Source: Thiobacillus sp.
GTDB lineage: Bacteria; Pseudomonadota; Gammaproteobacteria; Burkholderiales; Thiobacillaceae
Reading direction: 5' to 3'
DNA: 12,028 nt
Assembly (NCBI GenBank): GCA_024710445.1
Contig: JANJUT010000153.1
Coordinates: 1 to 12,028 of the forward strand
In this document: positions 6,684 to 12,028 of the stretch, piece by piece
Layout of the letters: every line of letters starts with the position of its first letter
Numbering within the stretch: the first letter of the stretch is position 1
Made by a program: the position numbers and the translations under genes
Notes under the pieces: generated by a model
Databases searched by the model: none
What the model was told of the DNA's origin: nothing
What the model saw: the letters and a program-made list of their open reading frames with translations, nothing else

Positions 6684-7097
6684 ATGACACCACAGCAAAT
6701 CACGCTCGTCCAGAACTCATGGGCTGACGTCGTGCCGATCCAGGACACCGCTGCGGGCCTGTTTTATCAGCGCCTGTTTTCGCTCGATCCATCCGTCAGG
6801 CCCATGTTCAAGGGCGACATGCAGGAACAGGGAAAAAAGCTCATGAGAATGCTGGGGTTGGTCGTGAACAGCCTGACCCGGCTCGATGAGCTGATACCCG
6901 TGGCCCAGGAAATGGCGGTCAGGCATGTCGGCTACGGTGTCGAGGCCAAGCATTACGATACGGTCGGCGCGGCATTGCTCTGGACGCTGGAACAGGGCCT
7001 GGGCCCGAAATTTACCGGGGAGGTGAAAGCTGCGTGGGCGGCGGCCTACGGCACGTTGGCGCAGGTGATGAAGGATGCGGCCTATGTGCCTGCCTGA
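6684..7097 (+). CDS. Single-domain bacterial globin
   Basis: Heme protein of 137 residues, the length of Vitreoscilla-type haemoglobin or the globin half of a flavohaemoglobin, without a reductase domain. Recognisable positions: Tyr28 (B10) in LFYQRLF, Phe42 (CD1) in PMFKG, a Gln near 49 as probable E7, proximal His81 (F8) in AVRHVGYGV, and Tyr91 in KHYDTVG. The B10 Tyr/E7 Gln pair is typical of globins that bind and detoxify NO or O2. An AAGGGA ribosome binding site lies 6 nt before the ATG. The gene converges on the nitrate ABC transporter and has a matching sigma-54 promoter. By analogy with Bradyrhizobium Bjgb, encoded among nitrate assimilation genes, it may protect against NO formed during nitrate reduction; an electron partner would have to come from elsewhere. 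The family call is secure, the role inferred. Confidence 0.93.
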   Translation: MTPQQITLVQNSWADVVPIQDTAAGLFYQRLFSLDPSVRPMFKGDMQEQGKKLMRMLGLVVNSLTRLDELIPVAQEMAVRHVGYGVEAKHYDTVGAALLWTLEQGLGPKFTGEVKAAWAAAYGTLAQVMKDAAYVPA

Positions 7098-7106
7098 GCG
7101 TCAGGC
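7092..7106 (+). terminator. Hairpin at the end of the globin gene
   Basis: GCCTGA (7092-7097) and TCAGGC (7101-7106) form a perfect 6-bp stem with loop GCG; the globin stop codon is part of the left arm. A moderately T-rich stretch (CTGTATCTTTCC) follows. Probably a short intrinsic terminator. Confidence 0.45.
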
Positions 7107-7266
7107 CTGTATCTTTCCGTTGTCAAGGAGGCGCTGGCAGACTTGTCGAAGGAAGCTCGTCGAAGGACTTGTTCGGTGTCTTCTTGAAGACTGAGCAGCA
7201 AACCAGGCAGATCGTTGTATGCCCGCTCCTCCGGCTTCCCCATACGTTCTTTCTGACAGGTAACAC

Positions 7267-7283
7267 GGCCCTGAAACAGGCCC
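7267..7283. terminator. Second hairpin between the globin gene and nrtD
   Basis: GGCCCTG and CAGGCCC arms (one central mismatch) enclose AAA, followed on the plus strand by GGCATTTT. It sits 40 bp beyond the nrtD stop codon and could stop transcripts from either side. The same 225-bp convergent gap also holds the palindrome GTCTTC-TT-GAAGAC (7178-7191) and two copies of GTCGAAGGA (7145-7153, 7159-7167), both of unknown meaning. Confidence 0.35.
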
Positions 7284-7322
7284 GGCATTTTCAGCATTCT
7301 GGACCTGGGGCAAGCGCGCGTC

Positions 7323-8159
7323 TTATGCGGCCTTTTGTTGTGCCTTGAGGCTTGCCTGCGGGGCCTCGATTTTCTCGACCTTGCGCTGGCGCTCATAGAG
7401 GAAGGCCAGCACTTCGTGGCGAAAATGGTTGTAGCGGGCGTCGCCGGACAATTCTACCCGCTTGCGTGGCCGTTCCAGGTCGATCCGCAGAATCTCGCCG
7501 ATGCTGGCGGAAGGGCCGTTGGTCATCATGACGATGCGGTCGGACAGCAGCACGGCTTCGTCGACATCGTGGGTGATCATGATCACCGTGTTGCCGAGAT
7601 CGGCATGGATTTCCATCAATGAATCCTGCAATTGCGCCCGGGTCAGCGCATCCAGCGCACCGAAGGGCTCATCCATCAGCAGCACCTTGGGTTCCATCGC
7701 CAGTGCACGGGCAATGCCGACGCGCTGCTTCATGCCGCCGGAGATTTCATCCGGGCGTTTGTCGAGCGCATGTTCCATATTGACCAGCGCCAGGTTGTGG
7801 ATGATCCAGTCCTTCATCTCGGCCTTGCTTTTCTGGCCATTGAACACGCGCTTCACGGCCAGTTCGACGTTCTGGTAGGCAGTGAGCCAGGGCAGCAATG
7901 AATGATTCTGAAACACCACGGCGCGCTCGGGGCCGGGCGCATTGACCTCGCGGTCTTCCAGCAGCACGCCGCCTTCGGTGGCCTGGTGCAGGCCGGCGAC
8001 GATGTTGAGCACGGTCGACTTGCCGCAGCCGGAGTGGCCGATCAGGCTGACGAATTCGCCCTGGGCAATGTTCAGGCTGACCTTGTCCAGCGCGCGGAAG
8101 GGGCCCTTGGGGGTGGGGAAGTCGATGCTGACTTCGGAGAGTTGCAGATAACTTTTCAT
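7323..8159 (-). CDS. nrtD: Nitrate ABC transporter, ATP-binding protein
   Basis: ATPase that powers nitrate import together with the upstream permease and binding protein. 278 residues with all ABC motifs: Walker A GHSGCGKST (41-49), Q-loop Gln84, signature SGGMKQRVGIARAL (140-153), Walker B VLLMDEP (159-165), D-loop ALD (168-170) and switch His197. It belongs to the nitrate/sulfonate/taurine importer ATPases; the C-terminal ~50 residues (RPRKRVEL...HFRHEVLAFLYERQ) are typical of the NrtD/NasD type. It is the last gene of a three-gene operon, 36 bp after the permease, with a GGAG ribosome binding site before the ATG. There is no NrtC-type ATPase with a fused binding domain, as usual in proteobacteria. 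Substrate assignment rests mainly on the binding protein. Confidence 0.94.
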   Translation of the reverse strand: MKSYLQLSEVSIDFPTPKGPFRALDKVSLNIAQGEFVSLIGHSGCGKSTVLNIVAGLHQATEGGVLLEDREVNAPGPERAVVFQNHSLLPWLTAYQNVELAVKRVFNGQKSKAEMKDWIIHNLALVNMEHALDKRPDEISGGMKQRVGIARALAMEPKVLLMDEPFGALDALTRAQLQDSLMEIHADLGNTVIMITHDVDEAVLLSDRIVMMTNGPSASIGEILRIDLERPRKRVELSGDARYNHFRHEVLAFLYERQRKVEKIEAPQASLKAQQKAA

Positions 8160-8195
8160 GGGGGGTCTCCGTTTTTTCTAAGTGGCGCAGTTCGA

Positions 8196-9182
8196 TTAAC
8201 GCAGGACAGCGTTTTTATCCCAGCTCACGGTGCGTTGCAGGAACAGCATGGAGCGGTCGAGCACGAAGCCGATGAAGCCGATAACCAGAACGGCGACCAT
8301 GATGCGGCCGAGCGAATTGGAGCTGCCGTTCTGGAACTCGTCCCACACGAATTTGCCGAGACCGGGGCTCTGCGCTAGCATTTCTGCGGCGATCAGAACC
8401 ATCCAGGCAATGCCGAGCGACAGGCGCAGCCCGGTGAACATCAGCGGCAGCGAGGCCGGCACGATGATCTTGAAGACGTGGGTCAGTACCGGCAGGCGCA
8501 ACACCTGGCTGACGTTGAGCAGATCCTTGCTGACGTTTGAGACGCCGACCGCGGTGTTGATGACCGTCGGCCACAGGCAGCACAGCAGCACAGTGAACAT
8601 GGAGGTGATGAAGGACTTGGAAAACACAGGGTCCTGGCTCACATACACTGCGCTCACCACCATGGTTACAAGCGGCAGCCAGGCCAGCGGCGACACCGGC
8701 TTGAACAGCTGGATCAGCGGGTTGACCGCGGTGTAGACCGATTCGTTGAGTCCGATCAGGATGCCCAGCGGGATCGCGATCAGCGAAGCCAACAGAAAGC
8801 CGGCCAGCACGGTGAGCAGGCTGGTTTTGATCTGGTCGAGAAAAGTGGGTTTGCCGGTGTAAGGCCGGATGCGAACTTCAGCCTGAGGGTTGCTGGCCAG
8901 TGTTTCTGCATTGCGAACTTCCTGGCGTTTGATGAATTCGACCTCGCGCTGGCGTTCCTGCCGGTGTTCTGAAATCAGGTTGCCGCTCTGTTCCCAGACC
9001 TGGGCGGGGCCAGGAAACTGTCCCAGCGACGTGTCAATCTGCCTGGCGACGTTGGACCAGAGAAACAGGAATAGCAGTGCGGCGATCAGGGGCAACAGCA
9101 GGGCTCGGCCAAATTTGCCGAGTTGGGCTGACGTCGGCCGAAGCGGCCCCGGATTGTGTGTGATGCTCGTAAGCGATTTCAT
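8196..9182 (-). CDS. nrtB: Nitrate ABC transporter, permease
   Basis: Inner-membrane permease of 328 residues. Hydrophobic segments lie at about 28-46, 121-145, 164-182, 191-213, 240-270 and 293-315. The BPD/EAA loop that contacts the ATPase lies around 210-260 (NVSKDLLNVSQVL...PASLPLMFTGLRLSLGIAW). Between the first and second membrane segments is a long, highly charged stretch (about 70-112, rich in Glu, Arg and Gln, ending RPYTGKPTFLDQI), which I recall as normal for proteobacterial nitrate permeases. An AAGGAA ribosome binding site precedes the ATG. It is the middle gene of the operon: 71 bp after the binding protein gene, with a strong hairpin in that gap, and 36 bp before the ATPase gene. 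Confidence 0.94.
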   Translation of the reverse strand: MKSLTSITHNPGPLRPTSAQLGKFGRALLLPLIAALLFLFLWSNVARQIDTSLGQFPGPAQVWEQSGNLISEHRQERQREVEFIKRQEVRNAETLASNPQAEVRIRPYTGKPTFLDQIKTSLLTVLAGFLLASLIAIPLGILIGLNESVYTAVNPLIQLFKPVSPLAWLPLVTMVVSAVYVSQDPVFSKSFITSMFTVLLCCLWPTVINTAVGVSNVSKDLLNVSQVLRLPVLTHVFKIIVPASLPLMFTGLRLSLGIAWMVLIAAEMLAQSPGLGKFVWDEFQNGSSNSLGRIMVAVLVIGFIGFVLDRSMLFLQRTVSWDKNAVLR

Positions 9183-9221
9183 GGTGTTTCCTTTTTGGTG
9201 CGCATTTCAGATGCTCAGGTA

Positions 9222-9247
9222 CGCCTCCTGCAGATGTGCAGGAGGCG
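9222..9247 (-). terminator. Intercistronic hairpin between nrtA and nrtB
   Basis: CGCCTCCTGC (9222-9231) and GCAGGAGGCG (9238-9247) form a perfect 10-bp GC-rich stem with a 6-nt loop, 7 bp after the nrtA stop codon. No T-run follows on the minus strand. It more likely acts as a partial attenuator or as a 3' stabiliser that raises binding-protein mRNA over permease mRNA, as in other ABC operons, than as a full terminator. Confidence 0.6.
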
Positions 9248-9253
9248 TTGGCC

Positions 9254-10639
9254 TTATGGTTTTGCTTTGCCTTTCAGACCTATCTTGAATTTTTCCAGAT
9301 AGGCGTTGGGCTTGCGGCCATCGTAGGTGATTCCATCGATGAACTCCTTCTGCGGCGGCTTGTAGCCGGACTCCTTGGCGAAGTCGGGAAATTCGCTCGG
9401 TTTCATCTTGCCTTCGGCAATCAGTTCCTTGGCTGCCTGAGCGTAAATGTCAGGCCGGTAGACCTTCTTCGCGATGTCTGCATACCAGTTGTCCGGCTTG
9501 GCTTCGGAAATCTGGCCCCAACGGCGCATTTGAGTCAGGTACCAGATTGCATCGGAGTAGTAGGGGTAGGTGGCGTTGTAGCGGAAGAATACGTTGAAGT
9601 CCGGCACCGTGCGCTTGTCACCTTTTTCATACTCGAAGGTACCGGTCATCGAATTGTCGATGACATCCACATCAGCGCCGACGTAGTTCGGTTTGGAAAG
9701 AATCCGCGATGCCGCGACACGGTTGGCATTGTTGTTTTCATCCAGCCATTTGGCGGCACGGATCATGGCCTTGACTACACGAATATGGGTGTTGGGATAT
9801 TTGTCCGCCCATCCCTTGCTGACGCCAAAAACCTTCTCCGGATTGTTCTTCCAGATCTCGTAGTCCGTGATCACCGGTACGCCGATGCCTTTGAAAACCG
9901 CCTGCTGGTTCCACGGCTCGCCCACGCAGTAGCCGTTGATGGTGCCCGCTTCCAACGTGGCGGGCATCTGGGGCGGCGGGGTCACGCTAAGCAGCACGTC
10001 AGCCTTGATCTGACCGCTGGTATCGCCCTTGTCCGGTGCGTAGTAGCCGGGGTGGAGGCCACCAGCAGCGAGCCAGTAGCGCAGCTCGTAGTTGTGGGTG
10101 GATACCGGGAACACCATGCCCATGTTGAAGGGCTTGCCGGCCTGCTTGTAGGCATCCACCACCGGCTTCATGTAGTCCGCCTTGATCGGGTGCACGGGTT
10201 TGCCATCGGCCCCCTTGGGAATGCGCTTCTTCATTTCTTCCCAGACTGACTTGGAAACCGTGATGCCGTTACCGTTCAGGTCCATGGAAAAAGCGGTAAT
10301 GATGTCGGCCTTGGTGCCAAAGCCGATGGTGGCGCCGAGAGGCTGCCCCGCCAGCATGTGGGCGCCGTCGAGTTGACCGTCGATCACCCGATCAAGCAGT
10401 ACTTTCCAGTTGGCTTGCGCTTCCAGCGTGACGTACAGGCCTTCGTCCTCGAAGAAGCGCTTTTCATAGGCGATAGCCAGGGGGGCCATGTCGGTGAGCT
10501 TGATGAAACCGAATTTCAAGTCGGGTTTTTCTGCGGGGCCGACTGATGCGCTGTAGGCATCCTTGATGCCTGTGGCAAGGGAGATTGCCAGCACCAGGGG
10601 GGTGAGCATCAGGCTCTTAACGACTTGTCTTCTGTTCAT
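9254..10639 (-). CDS. nrtA: Nitrate ABC transporter, periplasmic substrate-binding protein (NrtA/CmpA/NasF family)
   Basis: Captures nitrate in the periplasm and delivers it to the permease. 461 residues, in the family range. The N-terminus has a signal sequence with NRRQVVK followed by a hydrophobic stretch ending near DAYSASV; the paired Arg resembles a Tat signal but lacks the classic S/T-RR-x-F-L-K. Family blocks: [22 protein letters not shown] (42-63), Trp78 in ANWKVL, AGQPLG (97-102), His182 in [13 protein letters not shown], and [14 protein letters not shown] (234-247). Trp78 and His182 fall where NrtA contacts nitrate as I recall; this should be checked against the structure. A good AAGGAG ribosome binding site precedes the ATG. 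First gene of the operon, with an ~80-nt leader from a sigma-54 promoter. A bicarbonate- or nitrite-binding relative is the main alternative. Confidence 0.93.
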   Translation of the reverse strand: MNRRQVVKSLMLTPLVLAISLATGIKDAYSASVGPAEKPDLKFGFIKLTDMAPLAIAYEKRFFEDEGLYVTLEAQANWKVLLDRVIDGQLDGAHMLAGQPLGATIGFGTKADIITAFSMDLNGNGITVSKSVWEEMKKRIPKGADGKPVHPIKADYMKPVVDAYKQAGKPFNMGMVFPVSTHNYELRYWLAAGGLHPGYYAPDKGDTSGQIKADVLLSVTPPPQMPATLEAGTINGYCVGEPWNQQAVFKGIGVPVITDYEIWKNNPEKVFGVSKGWADKYPNTHIRVVKAMIRAAKWLDENNNANRVAASRILSKPNYVGADVDVIDNSMTGTFEYEKGDKRTVPDFNVFFRYNATYPYYSDAIWYLTQMRRWGQISEAKPDNWYADIAKKVYRPDIYAQAAKELIAEGKMKPSEFPDFAKESGYKPPQKEFIDGITYDGRKPNAYLEKFKIGLKGKAKP

Positions 10640-10728
10640 CTGTTTCTCCTTACAGGTTAAGTGTTGATTGCCGATCAGGTTTGAGTGTCATGTCCGGCCC
10701 CGAACGACTGCTCGGGTCAAGGAGTGTT

Positions 10729-10745
10729 AAGCAGCTGCCATGCCA
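10729..10745 (-). promoter_or_regulatory. Sigma-54 (-24/-12) promoter of the nitrate transport operon
   Basis: On the minus strand TGGCATGGCAGCTGCTT has GG (10744-10743) and GC (10732-10731) at exact -24/-12 spacing. It shares TGGCAT-N6-TGCTT with the globin promoter. Transcription should start near 10720, giving an ~80-nt leader with a small hairpin (CCCGA 10699-10703 / TCGGG 10712-10716). The leader ends in the nrtA ribosome binding site. Confidence 0.7.
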
Positions 10746-10794
10746 GGAATGTAGTCGATTGATATTTAAGGAAATGTTGTTGTTTTATGGATAT

Positions 10795-10834
10795 TGAGCA
10801 GTGGAAAATGCTCACTCATGGTGCGGCGTGCACC
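10795..10834 (-). promoter_or_regulatory. Two dyads upstream of the nitrate operon promoter, possible activator sites
   Basis: TGAGCA-N8-TGCTCA (10795-10814) is a perfect dyad centred about 60 bp upstream of the -24 element. GGTGC-N5-GCACC (10820-10834) is a second one about 83 bp upstream. TGCACC at 10829-10834 is an exact NtrC half-site, but its partner half (GGGTCT at 10840-10845) is poor. Position suits an enhancer-binding protein, possibly NtrC; the identity is not settled by the sequence. Confidence 0.4.
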
Positions 10835-10845
10835 GGATAGGGTCT

Positions 10846-11207
10846 GCGTGGCGCACTGTTGGTACATCCAGGCCAGAGTGTGTTGAAAACGGTCTGGTAG
10901 CCGAATGTTTTCTAGTCAGGTTGTGCGCTGCGGTAGCCGTTGTGCGGCATCCCTGGATTGCATAATGAACCGCATCGCTGCGAGACATCTTTCACGGCAG
11001 GCCTTGGGTTTTGAGCGGCTTGATGTGATCGATTCGGACCATGTTCAAGCCACAAAAAACAGCTTTATGGCAGGCCGCAATCCGATGGGATTTCCGGAAT
11101 GTTGCCAGGGCGGCCCGTCGGAATTTCTTACATATGCAATCAGACATGGGTGTGAAATGGACAGGTGTAAATCACAACTGTTTGATTTGTATGGCGAGTC
11201 CATGCGG
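10846..11207. other. Intergenic region with no recognisable gene
   Basis: About 360 bp between the nitrate operon control region and the PEP-CTERM promoter. The frame open at 10905-11318 (+) is rich in Cys and Arg and resembles no family, so I do not call it. A short direct repeat (GGTGTGAAAT and GGTGTAAAT, near 11150 and 11165) lies 40-60 bp upstream of the sigma-54-like promoter and could be an activator site. Confidence 0.4.
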
Positions 11208-11224
11208 TGGCGCATCTATTGCTT
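11208..11224 (+). promoter_or_regulatory. Sigma-54-like promoter of the PEP-CTERM gene
   Basis: TGGCGCATCTATTGCTT fits TGGCAC-N5-TTGCW with one mismatch (G for A); GG (11209-11210) and GC (11221-11222) are correctly spaced. Transcription should start near 11233, about 75 nt before the GTG start. PEP-CTERM genes are known to be linked to the sigma-54 activator PrsR in several exopolysaccharide-producing bacteria. Confidence 0.55.
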
Positions 11225-11308
11225 GGACCCGCTCAGCCGGGGGGAGGGGCAGGTCCCGAACTTCAGGGTTGGGCTCTTGAGCACAAAAACCAAAAACGAG
11301 GAAATGAC

Positions 11309-11863
11309 GTGCAGATAAAAACGATGGTGGCAACTATTGGTCTGGCTTGTTGCGCCGCAAGCAATTCAAGCTATGGCACTGTAATTACGGGTAACAGCGT
11401 GCATTCAATAAATGGACCGGATGCATTTGTTTCTGCATACGATCAGGCTGTCGTCAATTTGCTTGATGGGGCGGATGTCGCCTTTCTTGATACGCGTGAT
11501 CAATCGCACGTCAATATCCATGGCGGTGAGTTGTCATGGTTAAACATGTATGAACAAAGTACGGCCGATATCTATAAGGTGGATCTAAGCTGGCTGCTGC
11601 TGGCCGAGAATTCCACGGCGCATATCTACGGGAGCAACTTTTTTTATTCAGGGGGGCATTTAAGCGGGAACTGGTCTGATGGCAGTGCCTTCTCTTTTTG
11701 GGCGCTGAATGCGAATAGCCGTGGAATGATCGAAAACCCTTCCCCTGTTTCGATGCCTGCGAATATTTCGCTGCATAGCGTGCCGCTTCCCGGAACCCTG
11801 TATTTGTTCGGGGCAGCGCTGCTCCCATTAGTGGGATCTCTGCGTAAATCCGGACGCACGTAA
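11309..11863 (+). CDS. VPLP-type PEP-CTERM exported protein with 18-residue repeats
   Basis: 184-residue surface or exopolysaccharide-associated protein. The N-terminus (VQIKTMVATIGLACCAASNSS) is a signal peptide. The C-terminus is a tripartite sorting tag: VPLP (158-161), a hydrophobic stretch (162-178) and a basic tail RKSGR. Exosortases cut such tags. The core has four 18-19 residue units (44-62, 63-80, 81-98, 99-116) with pattern [DE]-[QN]-[AS]-x-[VA]-x-[IL] then [VL]-[AS]-[FW]-L in the first three, which suggests a beta-solenoid. Units end in aromatic SWL triplets. The GTG start is chosen because GAGGAA lies 5 nt upstream; the frame stays open back to 11207, and ATG 11324 would shorten the signal peptide. 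No exosortase gene is in the window. The sorting signal is clear, while the function of the core is unknown. Confidence 0.8.
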   Translation: MQIKTMVATIGLACCAASNSSYGTVITGNSVHSINGPDAFVSAYDQAVVNLLDGADVAFLDTRDQSHVNIHGGELSWLNMYEQSTADIYKVDLSWLLLAENSTAHIYGSNFFYSGGHLSGNWSDGSAFSFWALNANSRGMIENPSPVSMPANISLHSVPLPGTLYLFGAALLPLVGSLRKSGRT

Positions 11864-12028
11864 ATGTGATTCGTTGATTGAATTGTTGATGCGACCAGGT
11901 GATGTTTGAATCCGTAAAATGTTTCTTGCGTTGTCCTGGGTCGGTCAGTACGTGGAGCCGCTTCAATAGAACGCTGTTTTTAATGCTTATTGATTCGTCC
12001 TCCCGCACGGTCTCACACAGCCGGGGCA
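11864..12028. other. Right-edge sequence without a recognisable gene
   Basis: 165 bp after the PEP-CTERM stop codon. The minus-strand frame across it (11511-12008) overlaps the PEP-CTERM gene and has no family resemblance. No clear terminator hairpin is seen. A gene may begin beyond the edge. Confidence 0.3.

Noticed and set aside
7145..7167. Two GTCGAAGGA copies as the start of a CRISPR or tandem array
   Set aside because: Only two 9-bp copies 14 bp apart, with no further units.
10699..10716. nrtA leader hairpin as a NasT/ANTAR antitermination target
   Set aside because: Only one hairpin is visible. Its loop lacks the A1/G4 pattern of ANTAR hexaloops, and no second hairpin or terminator follows before the start codon.
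10905..11318. Open frame of 137 codons on the plus strand
   Set aside because: Cys/Arg-rich, no family resemblance, and it overlaps both the sigma-54-like promoter and the start of the PEP-CTERM gene.
11374..11390. TGGCACTGTAATTAC as a sigma-54 element
   Set aside because: Good -24 half but AC in place of GC at -12, and it lies inside the PEP-CTERM coding region.

Overview
The window looks like the chromosome of a Gram-negative betaproteobacterium, perhaps of a nitrogen- or sulfur-cycling freshwater or soil lineage such as Nitrosomonadales or Rhodocyclales. This is inferred from gene content (proteobacterial NrtABD-type nitrate uptake, a single-domain globin, a VPLP/PEP-CTERM surface protein, a phosphatase-kinase fusion, sigma-54 promoters) and not from any marker gene. 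The host genes are GC-rich. The block at about 1.1-4.6 kb is visibly richer in A and T and looks acquired.

Layout. (1) 1-1017 (+): C-terminal part of a PP2C phosphatase-Ser/Thr kinase fusion that runs off the left edge; relatives of this protein sit beside nitrate assimilation genes. (2) 1210-3223 (+): a tightly packed three-gene restriction-modification unit made of a cytosine-5 DNA methyltransferase, a wHTH/HNH nuclease and a Vsr mismatch endonuclease. (3) 3327-4555: a complete IS30-family insertion sequence with 26-bp terminal repeats and a possible 3-bp target duplication. (4) 4874-5743 (+): a patatin-like phospholipase lipoprotein, convergent with (5) 5795-6409 (-), a small alpha/beta hydrolase. 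(6) 6684-7097 (+): a single-domain bacterial globin behind a sigma-54 promoter with an NtrC-like enhancer site. (7) 10639 down to 7323 (-): a nitrate ABC transport operon (binding protein, permease, ATPase), also behind a sigma-54 promoter. (8) 11309-11863 (+): a VPLP-type PEP-CTERM exported protein with an 18-residue internal repeat and its own sigma-54-like promoter.

How the genes fit together. The globin and the nitrate importer converge and carry near-identical -24/-12 elements (TGGCAT-N6-TGCTT), which suggests joint induction by NtrC under nitrogen limitation. The importer brings in nitrate, and the globin plausibly handles nitric oxide made during its reduction. The kinase-phosphatase fusion at the left edge may belong to the same nitrate module, from which the restriction island, the IS and two lipid/ester hydrolases now separate it. 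The third sigma-54 site, before the PEP-CTERM gene, fits the known link between PEP-CTERM/exosortase genes and the sigma-54 activator PrsR.

No CRISPR array, tRNA or rRNA was seen. The most distinctive items are the three sigma-54 promoters, the repeat architecture of the PEP-CTERM protein, and the M-R-V island next to the IS30 element with its IR-like flank.
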